Origin: Candidatus Rokuibacteriota bacterium
Lineage (GTDB): Bacteria > Methylomirabilota > Methylomirabilia > Rokubacteriales > CSP1-6
Direction of reading: 5' to 3'
DNA length: 64,000 nucleotides
Assembly (NCBI GenBank): GCA_003221515.1
Contig: QHSI01000124.1
Span: 35,807 to 99,806, forward strand
Shown: one piece after another, positions 17,146-25,337 of the stretch
Layout: each line of letters opens with the position of its first letter
Numbering within the stretch: position 1 is the stretch's first letter
The notes under the pieces: model-generated
What the model saw: the letters and a program-made list of their open reading frames with translations, nothing else
What the model was told of the DNA's origin: nothing
Database searches by the model: none
Program-made: the position numbers and the translations under genes

Positions 17146-18144
17146 TCAGCGGTGGCCGTACTGCTTTTCGTAATACGCGCGGAACTCGCCGGACTTGAGC
17201 GGGCGCCACCACGTCTCGTGCTCGCGATACCAGGCGACGGTCGTCGCGAGCGCGTCGGGGAACCGATGGCGCGGCGTCCAGCCGAGCTGGCGGACCTTCT
17301 TCGAGTCGAGCGAATAGCGCCGGTCGTGGCCGGGCCGATCCTTCACGGGCTTGATCAAGCTCTCGGGCTTGCCGGTGAGCTGGAGGATCTGGCGCGTGAG
17401 CACGACGTTCTCGACCTCGTGGCCGCCGCCGATGTTGTAGACCTCGCCCTCGCCGCCCTTGCGCAGCACCAGGTCGATGGCGGCGCAATTGTCCAGGACG
17501 TAGAGCCAGTCGCGCACGTTCTTGCCGTCGCCGTAGAGCGGCAGCAGCTGATCGTCGAGCGCGTTGGTCACGAACAGCGGGATCACCTTCTCCGGGTACT
17601 GAGAGGGCCCGAAGTTGTTGGACGAGCGCGTGATCAGCACCGGCAGCCGATGGGTCTGCCAGTAGGCCAGCGCCAGCAGGTCGCCGCCGGCCTTGGACGC
17701 CGAGTACGGGTTGGACGGGCGGAGTGGATCGATCTCGCGCGACGAGCCGCGCGCGACGGATCCGTACACCTCGTCGGTGCTGATATGGAGGAGCCGCGGA
17801 ATCTTCAGCTCCTTCACGGCCTCGAGCAGCGTGAACACGCCGAAGACGTCCGTGCGCAGGAACGCGTCGGGCTCGCTGAGCGACCGATCCACATGGCTCT
17901 CGGCGGCGAAGTTGACGATCGCGTCGACGCCACGCGCTGCCTCACGCACGACCTTCGCGTCGCAGACGTCCCCCTGGACGAACGCGTAGCGTGGGTCGCG
18001 CTCGATGTCCGCCAGGTTGGCGGGGTTTCCCGCGTAGGTCAGCTTGTCGAGGTTGACGACGCGGTCGTCGGGATGCGTCGCGAGGACGTGGCGGACGAAG
18101 TTGGAGCCGATGAACCCGCTGCCGCCCGTCACCAGCAGCTTCAC
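17146..18144 (-). CDS. rmlB: dTDP-glucose 4,6-dehydratase
   Basis: 332 aa extended SDR enzyme from a GTG at 18144. It converts dTDP-glucose to dTDP-4-keto-6-deoxyglucose. It shows the NAD motif TGGSGFIGSNF, the dehydratase signature NFAAESHVDRS, the active-site STDEVYG and the YSASK catalytic motif. SSNNFGPSQYPEKVIPL and the C-terminal RPGHDRRYS are characteristic of RmlB. It is the last of the three sugar-nucleotide genes. Confidence 0.95.
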   Translation of the reverse strand: MKLLVTGGSGFIGSNFVRHVLATHPDDRVVNLDKLTYAGNPANLADIERDPRYAFVQGDVCDAKVVREAARGVDAIVNFAAESHVDRSLSEPDAFLRTDVFGVFTLLEAVKELKIPRLLHISTDEVYGSVARGSSREIDPLRPSNPYSASKAGGDLLALAYWQTHRLPVLITRSSNNFGPSQYPEKVIPLFVTNALDDQLLPLYGDGKNVRDWLYVLDNCAAIDLVLRKGGEGEVYNIGGGHEVENVVLTRQILQLTGKPESLIKPVKDRPGHDRRYSLDSKKVRQLGWTPRHRFPDALATTVAWYREHETWWRPLKSGEFRAYYEKQYGHR

Positions 18145-18147
18145 ACG

Positions 18148-18684
18148 CTACCCGCGGGTCACGTCCCAGATGTCGGCGCCCACGTAGTCCCACGGCAGCC
18201 GGCCCTCGTCGGAGGTGGCGGGCTCGGGCGAGAAATGGACGTCGGTGAAGTAGATGATGCGTCCGGGCGCCGCCGCGAGATTCCGCACGCCGTGGGCGAC
18301 GCCGGGCGGGATGCGCACGAGCCGTGAGGCGCCGGCGCCGAGCGTGAGCCGCATGCGCGTGCCCTCGGTCTTCGACGCCTGGCGGACGTCGATCAGGACC
18401 AGCAGCATGCGGTCGGCCGGCGGGACGTACCAGACGTCGGACTGGCGCTGGTGGACGTGAAACGCCTTGATCACGCCGGGCTCGACTTCGCTGTAGTTGA
18501 TCTGGCGAACCGCGAATCCCACGAATGCCTGCGGAAGCCCGTCGGTCAGGCGCGCCAGCTCGGTCATGCTCCCGCCGTCGTCGGCGAACCGCTTGAGCTC
18601 GATGAGCTCGACGCCGTCGATTCTGGGAATCGGGCTGTAGGACTGCGTCTGGAAGGCGCGCTTGGCGTGAGGCGTCAGATCCAT
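18148..18684 (-). CDS. rmlC: dTDP-4-dehydrorhamnose 3,5-epimerase family cupin (RmlC-like)
   Basis: 178 aa from the ATG at 18684. It has the cupin core with FVGFAVRQINYSEVEPGVIK, a conserved FHVHQ in place of the usual GLHYQ, VLIDVR and IPPGVAHGVRNL. The latter half FTDVHFSPE...GRLPWD corresponds to the RmlC C-terminal block. It is more divergent than rmlA or rmlB, so a related sugar 3- or 5-epimerase or ketoisomerase is possible. The position between rmlA and rmlB supports action on the 4-keto-6-deoxy sugar. Confidence 0.8.
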   Translation of the reverse strand: MDLTPHAKRAFQTQSYSPIPRIDGVELIELKRFADDGGSMTELARLTDGLPQAFVGFAVRQINYSEVEPGVIKAFHVHQRQSDVWYVPPADRMLLVLIDVRQASKTEGTRMRLTLGAGASRLVRIPPGVAHGVRNLAAAPGRIIYFTDVHFSPEPATSDEGRLPWDYVGADIWDVTRG

Positions 18685-18698
18685 CGGGTGCCTCGATC

Positions 18699-19583
18699 TT
18701 ACGGCTCGGGCTCGATCAGGCGCAACAGATACTGCCCGTACGAGTTGTCCTTCATCGGCCGGGCGATGCGGAGCACGTCGTCGCCGGTGATGTAGCCCAT
18801 CCGGTAGGCGATCTCCTCGACGCACGCCACCATGAGCCCCTGCCGTTCCTCGATCGTGTGAATGAAGGTGGAGGCCTGCAGGAGCGCCTCGTGGGTGCCC
18901 GTGTCGAGCCACGCGATGCCGCGGCCCAGCTTCTCGACGTGCAGCTGGTCACGGCGCAGATACGCCGCGTTCACGTCCGTGATCTCGAGCTCGCCGCGCG
19001 CCGAGGGCTTCAGCGCCCCCGCGATGTCGAGAACCTGGTTGTCGTAAAAGTAGAGGCCCGTCACCGCATACGGCGAGCGCGGCTTGGCCGGCTTCTCCTC
19101 GAGCCCGATCGCACGTCCGTCGGGGCCGAACTCGACGACGCCGTAGCGCTCGGGATCGCGCACCCAGTAGGCGAAGACCGTGGCGCCCGTCGCGCGGTCC
19201 GCGGCGTGCTTGAGGTACTCGGGCAGCCCGTGGCCGTAGAAGACGTTGTCGCCGAGCGCGAGCGCGACGCGGTCCCCTCCGACGAAGCGGCGCCCGATGA
19301 TGAAGGCCTGGGCCAGGCCCTCGGGGCGCGGCTGGGCCGCGTAGTCGATGGTGAGGCCCAGGTGGCGGCCGTCGCCGAGCAGCCGATGGTAGGACTCGAT
19401 GTCCTGGGGGGTCGTGATGAGCAGAACCCTGGTGATACCCGACAGCATCAGTGTAGACAGGGGGTAGTACACCATCGGCTTGTTGTAGATCGCCATCAGC
19501 TGCTTGCTCACGGCGTGGGTCAGCGGGTAGAGCCTGGTGCCTGATCCCCCCGCGAGAATGATTCCCTTGATGGAATTCGGCAT
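18699..19583 (-). CDS. rmlA: Glucose-1-phosphate thymidylyltransferase
   Basis: 294 aa from the ATG at 19583. It makes dTDP-glucose from dTTP and glucose 1-phosphate. The nucleotide-binding [33 protein letters not shown] and LGDNVFYG motifs are all present. [10 protein letters not shown] and [14 protein letters not shown] are RmlA-specific. It is the first gene of the rmlA-rmlC-rmlB block. No rmlD (dTDP-4-keto-rhamnose reductase) lies in the window, so the final sugar is uncertain. Confidence 0.95.
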   Translation of the reverse strand: MPNSIKGIILAGGSGTRLYPLTHAVSKQLMAIYNKPMVYYPLSTLMLSGITRVLLITTPQDIESYHRLLGDGRHLGLTIDYAAQPRPEGLAQAFIIGRRFVGGDRVALALGDNVFYGHGLPEYLKHAADRATGATVFAYWVRDPERYGVVEFGPDGRAIGLEEKPAKPRSPYAVTGLYFYDNQVLDIAGALKPSARGELEITDVNAAYLRRDQLHVEKLGRGIAWLDTGTHEALLQASTFIHTIEERQGLMVACVEEIAYRMGYITGDDVLRIARPMKDNSYGQYLLRLIEPEP

Positions 19584-19665
19584 GGATTTTTGCAAGTATA
19601 GCAACCGCGTCCGGGCCCGGCGAAGCGTTGCCATCGCATCACCGTCGAGCCGACCGGAAATGGGG

Positions 19666-19671
19666 TAATAT
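19666..19671 (+). promoter_or_regulatory. -10 box of the rhodanese-MoeB gene
   Basis: TAATAT, seven bases before the ATG at 19679, with no Shine-Dalgarno sequence between. No good -35 box is seen. This would give a leaderless message. Confidence 0.35.
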
Positions 19672-19678
19672 CGGAATC

Positions 19679-20905
19679 ATGAAGACGTTGAAGGAGATGC
19701 TCGCCGAGGCGCGGCAGGTCGTGCCCGAAGCGGGCCCGGCCGAACTCGCCGAGCGCCTCGCGGCGGGGGAGAAGCTGGCCGTCATCGACGTGCGTGACCC
19801 CGACGAGTTCCGCGACGGCCATCTGGAAGTCGCGACGAACATCAGCCGCGGCTTTCTCGAGTTCCGGGTGGGCACCGCGGTCACGGATCCGTCGACGCCG
19901 ATCGTCCTCTACTGCCAGACCGGCCTCAGGTCGATGCTGGCCGCGAAGGCACTCAAGGACCTGGGCTACGGGACGGTCATCAACCTGCAGGGCGGCTATC
20001 AGAAGTGGGTGCAGTCCGGTTTGCCGACCGTCAAGGAAGTTCCGCTGACGACCGACCAGATCCAGCGCTACAGCCGCCACTTCCTGCTGCCGCAGGTGGG
20101 CGACAAGGGTCAGCGAAAGCTGTTGCGCTCCAAGGTGCTGCTGATCGGCGCCGGCGGTCTCGGATCGCCCACGGCCCTGTACCTGGCTGCGGCGGGCGTG
20201 GGAACGCTCGGCCTGATGGACGGCGACACCGTCGACATCACGAACTTACAACGGCAGATTCTTCACACCACGGCGGACATCGGCAAGCCCAAGGTCGAGT
20301 CCGGTACCCGGACCCTCAAGGCGCTCAACCCCGACGTCAACGTGATCCCGCTGCCGACACGCATCACCGTCGACAACGTCATGGACACCATCAAGGGTTA
20401 CGACCTCGTCGTCGACGGCTCGGACAACTTCGAGACGCGCTATCTCGTGAACGACGCCTGCTACCTGGCCGGCAAGACCAACGTCCACGGCTCGATCTTC
20501 CAGTTCGAGGGAATGGCGACGGTCTTCGCGCCCGGCCAAGGCCCCTGCTACCGCTGCCTCTACCCGACGCCGCCGCCGCCCGGCCTCGTCCCGTCCTGAA
20601 GCGAAGCTGGCGTCCTGGGCGTGCTCCCAGGAGTGGTTGGAACGGTGCAGGCGACGGAGACCGTCAAGCTGCTGCTCGGCATCGGTGAGCCGCTGATCGG
20701 CCGCCTCCTCACCTACGACGCGCTCGGCATGCGCTTCCGCGAGGTCAGGCTACGGCGGGATCCCAAGTGCCCGCTCTGCGGGAGTGCCCCATCGATCAAG
20801 GATCTGACGATCCATCGGAACGGCGCGGTCGGGACCTGCGAGACATCGCCGGACGGGCACGGTGAGGGCGTGGCCGCCGGGGTCGCACCCAACGCTGGCG
20901 GCTGA
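19679..20905 (+). CDS. moeB: Rhodanese-MoeB/ThiF fusion, probable selenoprotein (in-frame TGA at residue 307)
   Basis: 408 residues if TGA 20597-20599 is read as selenocysteine. The N-terminal rhodanese domain (about 20-115) has an active-site Cys79 in YCQTGLRS. The E1-like adenylation domain (about 125-370) has GAGGLGSPTALYLAAAGVG and NLQRQILH. The zinc cysteines CYRC (290, 293) and CPLC (364, 367) flank the TGA, and both are intact. The TGA sits in GLVPS-TGA-SEAGVLGVLPG, exactly where MoeB/MOCS3 proteins carry the catalytic thioester cysteine (SCAEAGV). Translation continues in the same frame with full conservation for another 60 residues. The enzyme would adenylate and sulfurate a ThiS/MoaD-type carrier. 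The tail after KDL diverges from the usual ending. An ordinary nonsense mutation or a base error remains possible. Confidence 0.8.
20597..20632 (+). promoter_or_regulatory. Candidate bacterial SECIS element
   Basis: After the TGA at 20597, a perfect 7-bp stem TCCTGGG (20613-20619) / CCCAGGA (20626-20632) closes a 6-nt loop CGTGCT. The loop starts about 20 nt after the TGA and has G as its second base. This fits the loose bacterial SECIS rule (loop 16-37 nt after UGA, a G in the first two loop bases). Confidence 0.6.
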
Positions 20906-20918
20906 TCGGGCGCGCTTC

Positions 20919-21101
20919 CTACTCGTCCAGATCGTCGAAGATCTCGTCGTCCTCGACCACATCGGCGGGCTTCCGCGGGGGCGGCGGGCGCTTGTCGACA
21001 CCCGCTTCGTCCTGAGCCTGGGCTCGGGCTGCTTCGCTGCTACTCGACGCTTCGTCGTGGCAGCGCTCGGAGACTAGTCGAAGGCTCTGACGCCTGCTCA
21101 T
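20919..21101 (-). CDS. Small acidic protein, unknown function
   Basis: 60 aa ending in a strongly acidic tail (VVEDDEIFDDLDE). No family is recognised. It is supported by a good Shine-Dalgarno sequence, AGAGGTGA (21109-21116), seven bases before the ATG. That sequence overlaps the stop of the upstream lipoprotein gene, so the two are probably translated together. The Ser-rich middle and acidic tail suggest a disordered binding peptide; this is speculative. Confidence 0.55.
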   Translation of the reverse strand: MSRRQSLRLVSERCHDEASSSSEAARAQAQDEAGVDKRPPPPRKPADVVEDDEIFDDLDE

Positions 21102-21108
21102 GTGTTGT

Positions 21109-21657
21109 TCACCTCTGGCGGGCGAGCACGATCAGGGTGTCGTGTCCCCGGATCATGCCCACCATCTGGTCACCCTTGACCTTGAAAAACGCTGTCAGGT
21201 GACCGCCGCCGACCTCGTGCTTCACCACGACGATCGACTGGGATACGTCGAACACCACGGGCACGCCCATCGTGCCGCGACGTGTGATGATCTCGGGAAC
21301 GTCGGCGGCGAGCGTGTCGGCCAGCACGATCCGGCCCCATCCCCAGCGGCCGCGCTGCGTGAATTCCGCCTCCGCCGGGCTCGTGCGCCGAGTCAGTATA
21401 CCCACTCCGCTCCAGGTTCCGGTCCAGCGCCCGCCGACGTCCGGCACTCCGGCCTCCGCGGGCGTCCCGTCTCTCGAGCCCCGCCGACCGGCGATGAAAT
21501 CGTCCTGCGGCTCGACGGTGGGGGCGAGCTGGGTGAGGTTCGTCATCGCGAACAAGGGCTGGTCGACCACGGCGACCACCAGTTCCCGGTGCGTCGCACA
21601 TGCGGCCAAGAGCATCGCGCCCCCGATCAGCAGGAGCCAAAGATTCGTCCAGCCCAT
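21109..21657 (-). CDS. Putative lipoprotein, unknown function
   Basis: 182 aa from the ATG at 21657, which has GAGGAGA six to seven bases upstream. The N terminus is a lipoprotein signal, with lipobox LLAAC near residue 19. The mature part has a Gly/Trp-rich strand GRWTGTWSGVG and beta-rich segments such as AFFKVKGDQMVGMIRG, reminiscent of small lipocalin-like or beta-barrel domains. No catalytic motif is seen. It is followed by the 60-aa acidic protein. Confidence 0.65.
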   Translation of the reverse strand: MGWTNLWLLLIGGAMLLAACATHRELVVAVVDQPLFAMTNLTQLAPTVEPQDDFIAGRRGSRDGTPAEAGVPDVGGRWTGTWSGVGILTRRTSPAEAEFTQRGRWGWGRIVLADTLAADVPEIITRRGTMGVPVVFDVSQSIVVVKHEVGGGHLTAFFKVKGDQMVGMIRGHDTLIVLARQR

Positions 21658-21808
21658 CGCGCGTCTCCTCGAACCGATACGTGGTGCAAGCCGGGCACCA
21701 TCGAGAGAGCGTCGAAGAGTTACACGCTTGCGCGCTTCACGAGCTGAGCACTCTGACATCGCCCGTCAACCGCTTGACACGCTCCGCGCTTTCACGGACA
21801 AGGAGGGC

Positions 21809-22309
21809 GTGACCCGACGGCTCGGAGCAGCGCTGACGCCGGAGCTTCTCGAGCGTCTTTCGCAACGCGACATCGCGCGACGCCTGGGGATCGCGCTGCC
21901 GTTCGTCACCGTCGACGCCGAGGGCCGGCCTCATCCGATGCTGCTCTCGTACCTCGAGGTGCGTGCGTACGACACGGGTACCGTCGGCCTCGTGATCGGC
22001 GCTGGGACGCGGAGCGCGGGCAACCTGGTCGAGCGGGGCGCGGGCACCCTGCTCGTGATCGAGCCGGACGTGACGGTCTACGTGAAGCTGCGGATGGTCG
22101 ATGGGCCGCTGGAGGTCGCCGGCGCCGCCGGCTACGAGCTGGGCTACTTCCTGCTGGCGGTCGAGGAGGTGCTGGAGGACGCGGCGGCCGACTGGGAGGG
22201 CGGCATGGGAATCACCAGCCCTCTCCGCTATGCCCCGGCGCCGTCGCTCGACGAGCCATGGGCGCGCGCGACCCTCGCGGCCCTCGCCGAGCCCCGCGCC
22301 CGGGCCTGA
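21809..22309 (+). CDS. Pyridoxamine-5'-phosphate-oxidase-like flavin-binding protein (putative)
   Basis: 166 aa from a GTG at 21809; a TTG further upstream is also possible. The block LPFVTVDAEGRPHPMLLSY is the typical first strand pair of the PPOX-like split barrel, followed by LVIGAGTRSAGNLVERGAGTLLV. Such proteins bind FMN, F420 or heme; which one cannot be told here. An upstream TTGACA (21774-21779) with a weak GACAAG box would place the transcript start at the GTG. It converges with the HtrA gene without any spacer. Confidence 0.55.
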   Translation: MTRRLGAALTPELLERLSQRDIARRLGIALPFVTVDAEGRPHPMLLSYLEVRAYDTGTVGLVIGAGTRSAGNLVERGAGTLLVIEPDVTVYVKLRMVDGPLEVAGAAGYELGYFLLAVEEVLEDAAADWEGGMGITSPLRYAPAPSLDEPWARATLAALAEPRARA

Positions 22310-23428
22310 CTACCTCGGCACGGGAGCAGGCGGGCGGGGGGTGCGCTCGGAGGGCTCCGGCGTAGCGGCCTCGCTGTCCTGGTAGAGGCCGATCGTCACC
22401 TCGACTTCCGTCTCGAGCCCGTCGCGCAGGAGCGCCACGCGCACCCGCTTGCCGACCGGCGTGGACGAGACGACCCGCTGGAGGTCGCGCGGCGTCTCCA
22501 GTCGCAGCCCGTCGATGCCGATGATCACGTCGTTGGCCCGAACCCCGCCCTGGTCCGCCGGCTCGCCGGGCATGACGCGGCGCACCAGCACGCCCCTGGC
22601 CTCGCGCAGCTTCAGCCGATCGAGGTCGTCGTCGGTCACCTCCGAGATGGCGACGCCGAGCCAGCCCCAATCCACGCGTCCCTTGCTGGCGAGCTGGGGC
22701 AGCAGCATCTGCACGAGGCTCGCCGGGATCGCGAACCCGATCGTGCCGTTGCGCGCCACCATACTGTTGACCCCGATCACCTCGCCGGCGACGTTGACGA
22801 GCGGGCCGCCCGAGTTCCCGGGGTTGATCGCGGCGTCGGTCTGGATGAAGTCGAAGCCCTGCACCGCGACGTCCAGCGGCGCGCCCTTACGGCTCACGAT
22901 CCCGAACGAGACGGTCTGTTCGAGGCCGAACGGGTGACCGAGCGCCAGCACGAGCTCGCCCACGCGCAGCCGGTTCGAATCGCCGAGCGGCAGCACCGTG
23001 AGGTTGGTGGCGCCGTCGATCTTCAGGAGCGCCAGGTCGACCCGGTTGTCCCGTCCGACGACCGTCCCCTTGAACCGGCGGCCGTCGGCGAGACGCAGCT
23101 GGATCGTGGTCGCGCCGTCGACGACGTGAGCGTTGGTGACGATCAGCCCACTCGCATCGATGACGAAGCCGGAGCCGGTGCTGCGCCTGGGCTCGACGGG
23201 CTCCTCGCGCGGAGCGTCGTCGGGCGCCGACGTTGCCCGCTGCACCCGCACGTGAACGAGCCCGGGGCGCAGCCGCTCGGCGAGGTCCGCCAGCAGGGTG
23301 TTGACCCGGGCCAGCTCGGGAGCCGCGCTCGCGGGCGCGAGGGTCGAGGTGCGCCCGATCATCGGACTGGAACAGCCGATGGCGAGAACGACCACCGAGA
23401 GAAGGGCGACGGGACACGACCGACTCAT
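22310..23428 (-). CDS. HtrA/DegP-type serine protease, probable lipoprotein
   Basis: 372 aa from the ATG at 23428, with GGGAGGA just upstream. The signal sequence ends in AIGC at residue 19, a likely lipidation site. The S1C protease domain has the full triad: His101 (TNAHVV), Asp131 (DNRVDLALL) and Ser206 (GNSGGPLVN). One PDZ domain follows (WLGVAISEV, GVRANDVIIGIDG), then a Pro-rich tail. It should degrade or refold damaged envelope proteins. Compare the inactive relative at 16120-17130. Confidence 0.9.
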   Translation of the reverse strand: MSRSCPVALLSVVVLAIGCSSPMIGRTSTLAPASAAPELARVNTLLADLAERLRPGLVHVRVQRATSAPDDAPREEPVEPRRSTGSGFVIDASGLIVTNAHVVDGATTIQLRLADGRRFKGTVVGRDNRVDLALLKIDGATNLTVLPLGDSNRLRVGELVLALGHPFGLEQTVSFGIVSRKGAPLDVAVQGFDFIQTDAAINPGNSGGPLVNVAGEVIGVNSMVARNGTIGFAIPASLVQMLLPQLASKGRVDWGWLGVAISEVTDDDLDRLKLREARGVLVRRVMPGEPADQGGVRANDVIIGIDGLRLETPRDLQRVVSSTPVGKRVRVALLRDGLETEVEVTIGLYQDSEAATPEPSERTPRPPAPVPR

Positions 23429-23486
23429 GGGTCCTCCCAGGGAGCTAATCGAGTATACGCCGCGCGCCCAGCAGGAAGAGGTGGCG

Positions 23487-24005
23487 CTATCGACTGACTT
23501 CGCGGATGAGGTGGGGCAGCTCCGGAATGAGGAGCTTCTCGAGCGCGAGACGGCACGCGTTCGGCGAGCCCGGCAAGGAAACGATGATGCGCCGCGCGTG
23601 AATGCCCAGCTGTGCTCGCGAGAGCATCGCGGCCGCCCCGACCTCCTGATAGGAGAGCATCCGGAATAGCTCGCCGAAGCCCGGCAGGCGCTTGTCGAGC
23701 AACGCCTCGATCGCCTCGTAGGTCGAGTCACGCGACGTGATGCCGGTGCCACCGGTGGCGATCACCGCCTGCACCGACGCCGTCGCGCACGCCTCGCGGA
23801 TCACCCGCTGGACGTCCTTCGGCTCGTCGCGGACGATCGTCGAGCCGATCACCTGATGCCCCGCCTCGAGCAGGAGCGTGCGGATGAGCGCGCCGCTCGT
23901 ATCGGTCTCGGGCGTCTTGGTGTCCGAGACCGTGAGGACCCAGCAGCCGATCGTGCGCGGCGCGGTGGCCTTGTGCTCGAGCGGGGTGCTGTCGGGCGCC
24001 GTCAT
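23487..24005 (-). CDS. moaB: Molybdopterin biosynthesis protein MoaB/Mog family
   Basis: 172 aa. Motifs VLTVSDTKTPETDTSG, ATGGTGITSRDST and LPGSPNAC are those of the MogA/MoaB fold, which adenylates molybdopterin or inserts molybdenum. The start overlaps the glcF stop by four bases (ATGA), an unusual coupling of a cofactor gene to glycolate oxidase. The rhodanese-MoeB gene lies 3 kb away, so two molybdenum-cofactor-type genes are close together. Confidence 0.9.
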   Translation of the reverse strand: MTAPDSTPLEHKATAPRTIGCWVLTVSDTKTPETDTSGALIRTLLLEAGHQVIGSTIVRDEPKDVQRVIREACATASVQAVIATGGTGITSRDSTYEAIEALLDKRLPGFGELFRMLSYQEVGAAAMLSRAQLGIHARRIIVSLPGSPNACRLALEKLLIPELPHLIREVSR

Positions 24006-25327
24006 TCGCCGCCTCCGTACGCGCGATCCAGGATCTCGACCAGGTGCAGGACACGCACCGGCGACTGGTGCGCGCCGAGGCCGGCCTGGATCTGGAGAAT
24101 GCAGCCGGGATTGGCCGTCACCACCGCCTCGGCGCTCGTCTCGAGCACGTGACCGACCTTACGGTGCAGGAGGCGCGTCGCCATCTCGGGCTGGGTGAGG
24201 TTGTAGATCCCGGCCGATCCACAGCACCAGTCCGACTCGGGCAGCTCCACGAGACGGAGGCCCGGGATCTGGGCCAGCAGCCGGCGCGGCTCGCTCTTGA
24301 TCTTCTGGCCGTGCACCACGTGACACGGGTCGTGGTAGGTGCAGGTCATTGTCACCGGCTGGAGCGGACCGCGCAGGGGCTCCTGCGCGAGAAACTCCGC
24401 GAGGTCGCGCACCGTCGCCGCGAAGCGCTTCGCGCGCTCGGCGTACGCCGGGTCGTCCGCGAGCAGGTGCCCGTACGCCTTCATGTGGGCGCCGCAGCCC
24501 GAGACGTTCACGATCACGAAGTCGGCGGCGACCGCCTCGAACGCGTCGATCGTTTGGCGTGCCATGGCCAGCGCCCGCGCGTGATCGCCGCCGTGCGCGT
24601 TCAGCGCGCCGCAGCACCGCTGGCCTTCGGGCACCAGCACGTCGCAGCCGTTCCTGGCCAGCACGCGGGCGGTTGCGCGGTTGTGGGCGCCGAAGACGAC
24701 GGCCTGGATGCATCCTGTCAGCATCGCGACGCGCGCCCGCCGCGGACCGTCGGCGAGCGTGGTGCGTGGCGGCGGCGTCCGCTCCGCCTTCGACGGCACC
24801 GACGGCAGCAGCGCCTCCCAGGCCGGTAGCGTTCCCGGCAGGAGCTTCACGAGGCCGCTCCTCCGGACGAGCTGCTGGAGGCCGCTCGTCTGGTAGAGGC
24901 GCGCGCCCGCCGCGGCGAGCCGCAGCAGGCGTGGGTGTCCCAGCAGCAGCCCGAAGTTCAGCCAGCGGAACAGGCGGCGCGGCAGCGCGCCGGGCTGCTG
25001 GCGCTCGATCTCGACCTTGGCCGCTTCGATGAGCCGCCCGTACGGCACGCCGGCCGGGCAGACGGTCTCGCACGCGCGGCAGTCGAGACAGAGCGAGAGG
25101 TGTTGCGCCACCGAGTCGGTGAGCGACATGCGGCCCTCGGCCAGCGACTTGATCGTGAAGATGCGCCCGCGCGGCGAATCCATCTCGGTGCCGAGCTCGG
25201 AGAACGTCGGACAGTACGCGAGGCAAAGCCCGCAGTGGACGCACTGGTTGACGCCGTCGACTGAGAGTCCGTGGAGATTCAACACGCCGGCGGGCGCCGG
25301 GGCGGAGGTGTGGGTCGGGGTGCTCAC
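24002..25327 (-). CDS. glcF: Glycolate oxidase iron-sulfur subunit
   Basis: 441 aa from a GTG at 25327. Two 4Fe-4S clusters are bound by CVHCGLCLAYCP and CLDCRACETVCPAG in the N-terminal quarter. Two CCG domains (CCGALNAHGGD and CCGSAGIYN) follow. GlcF passes electrons from the flavin subunits GlcD/GlcE to the respiratory chain when glycolate is oxidised to glyoxylate. It starts ten bases after glcE. Confidence 0.95.
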   Translation of the reverse strand: MSTPTHTSAPAPAGVLNLHGLSVDGVNQCVHCGLCLAYCPTFSELGTEMDSPRGRIFTIKSLAEGRMSLTDSVAQHLSLCLDCRACETVCPAGVPYGRLIEAAKVEIERQQPGALPRRLFRWLNFGLLLGHPRLLRLAAAGARLYQTSGLQQLVRRSGLVKLLPGTLPAWEALLPSVPSKAERTPPPRTTLADGPRRARVAMLTGCIQAVVFGAHNRATARVLARNGCDVLVPEGQRCCGALNAHGGDHARALAMARQTIDAFEAVAADFVIVNVSGCGAHMKAYGHLLADDPAYAERAKRFAATVRDLAEFLAQEPLRGPLQPVTMTCTYHDPCHVVHGQKIKSEPRRLLAQIPGLRLVELPESDWCCGSAGIYNLTQPEMATRLLHRKVGHVLETSAEAVVTANPGCILQIQAGLGAHQSPVRVLHLVEILDRAYGGGE

Positions 25328-25337
25328 TCGCGCGTCC

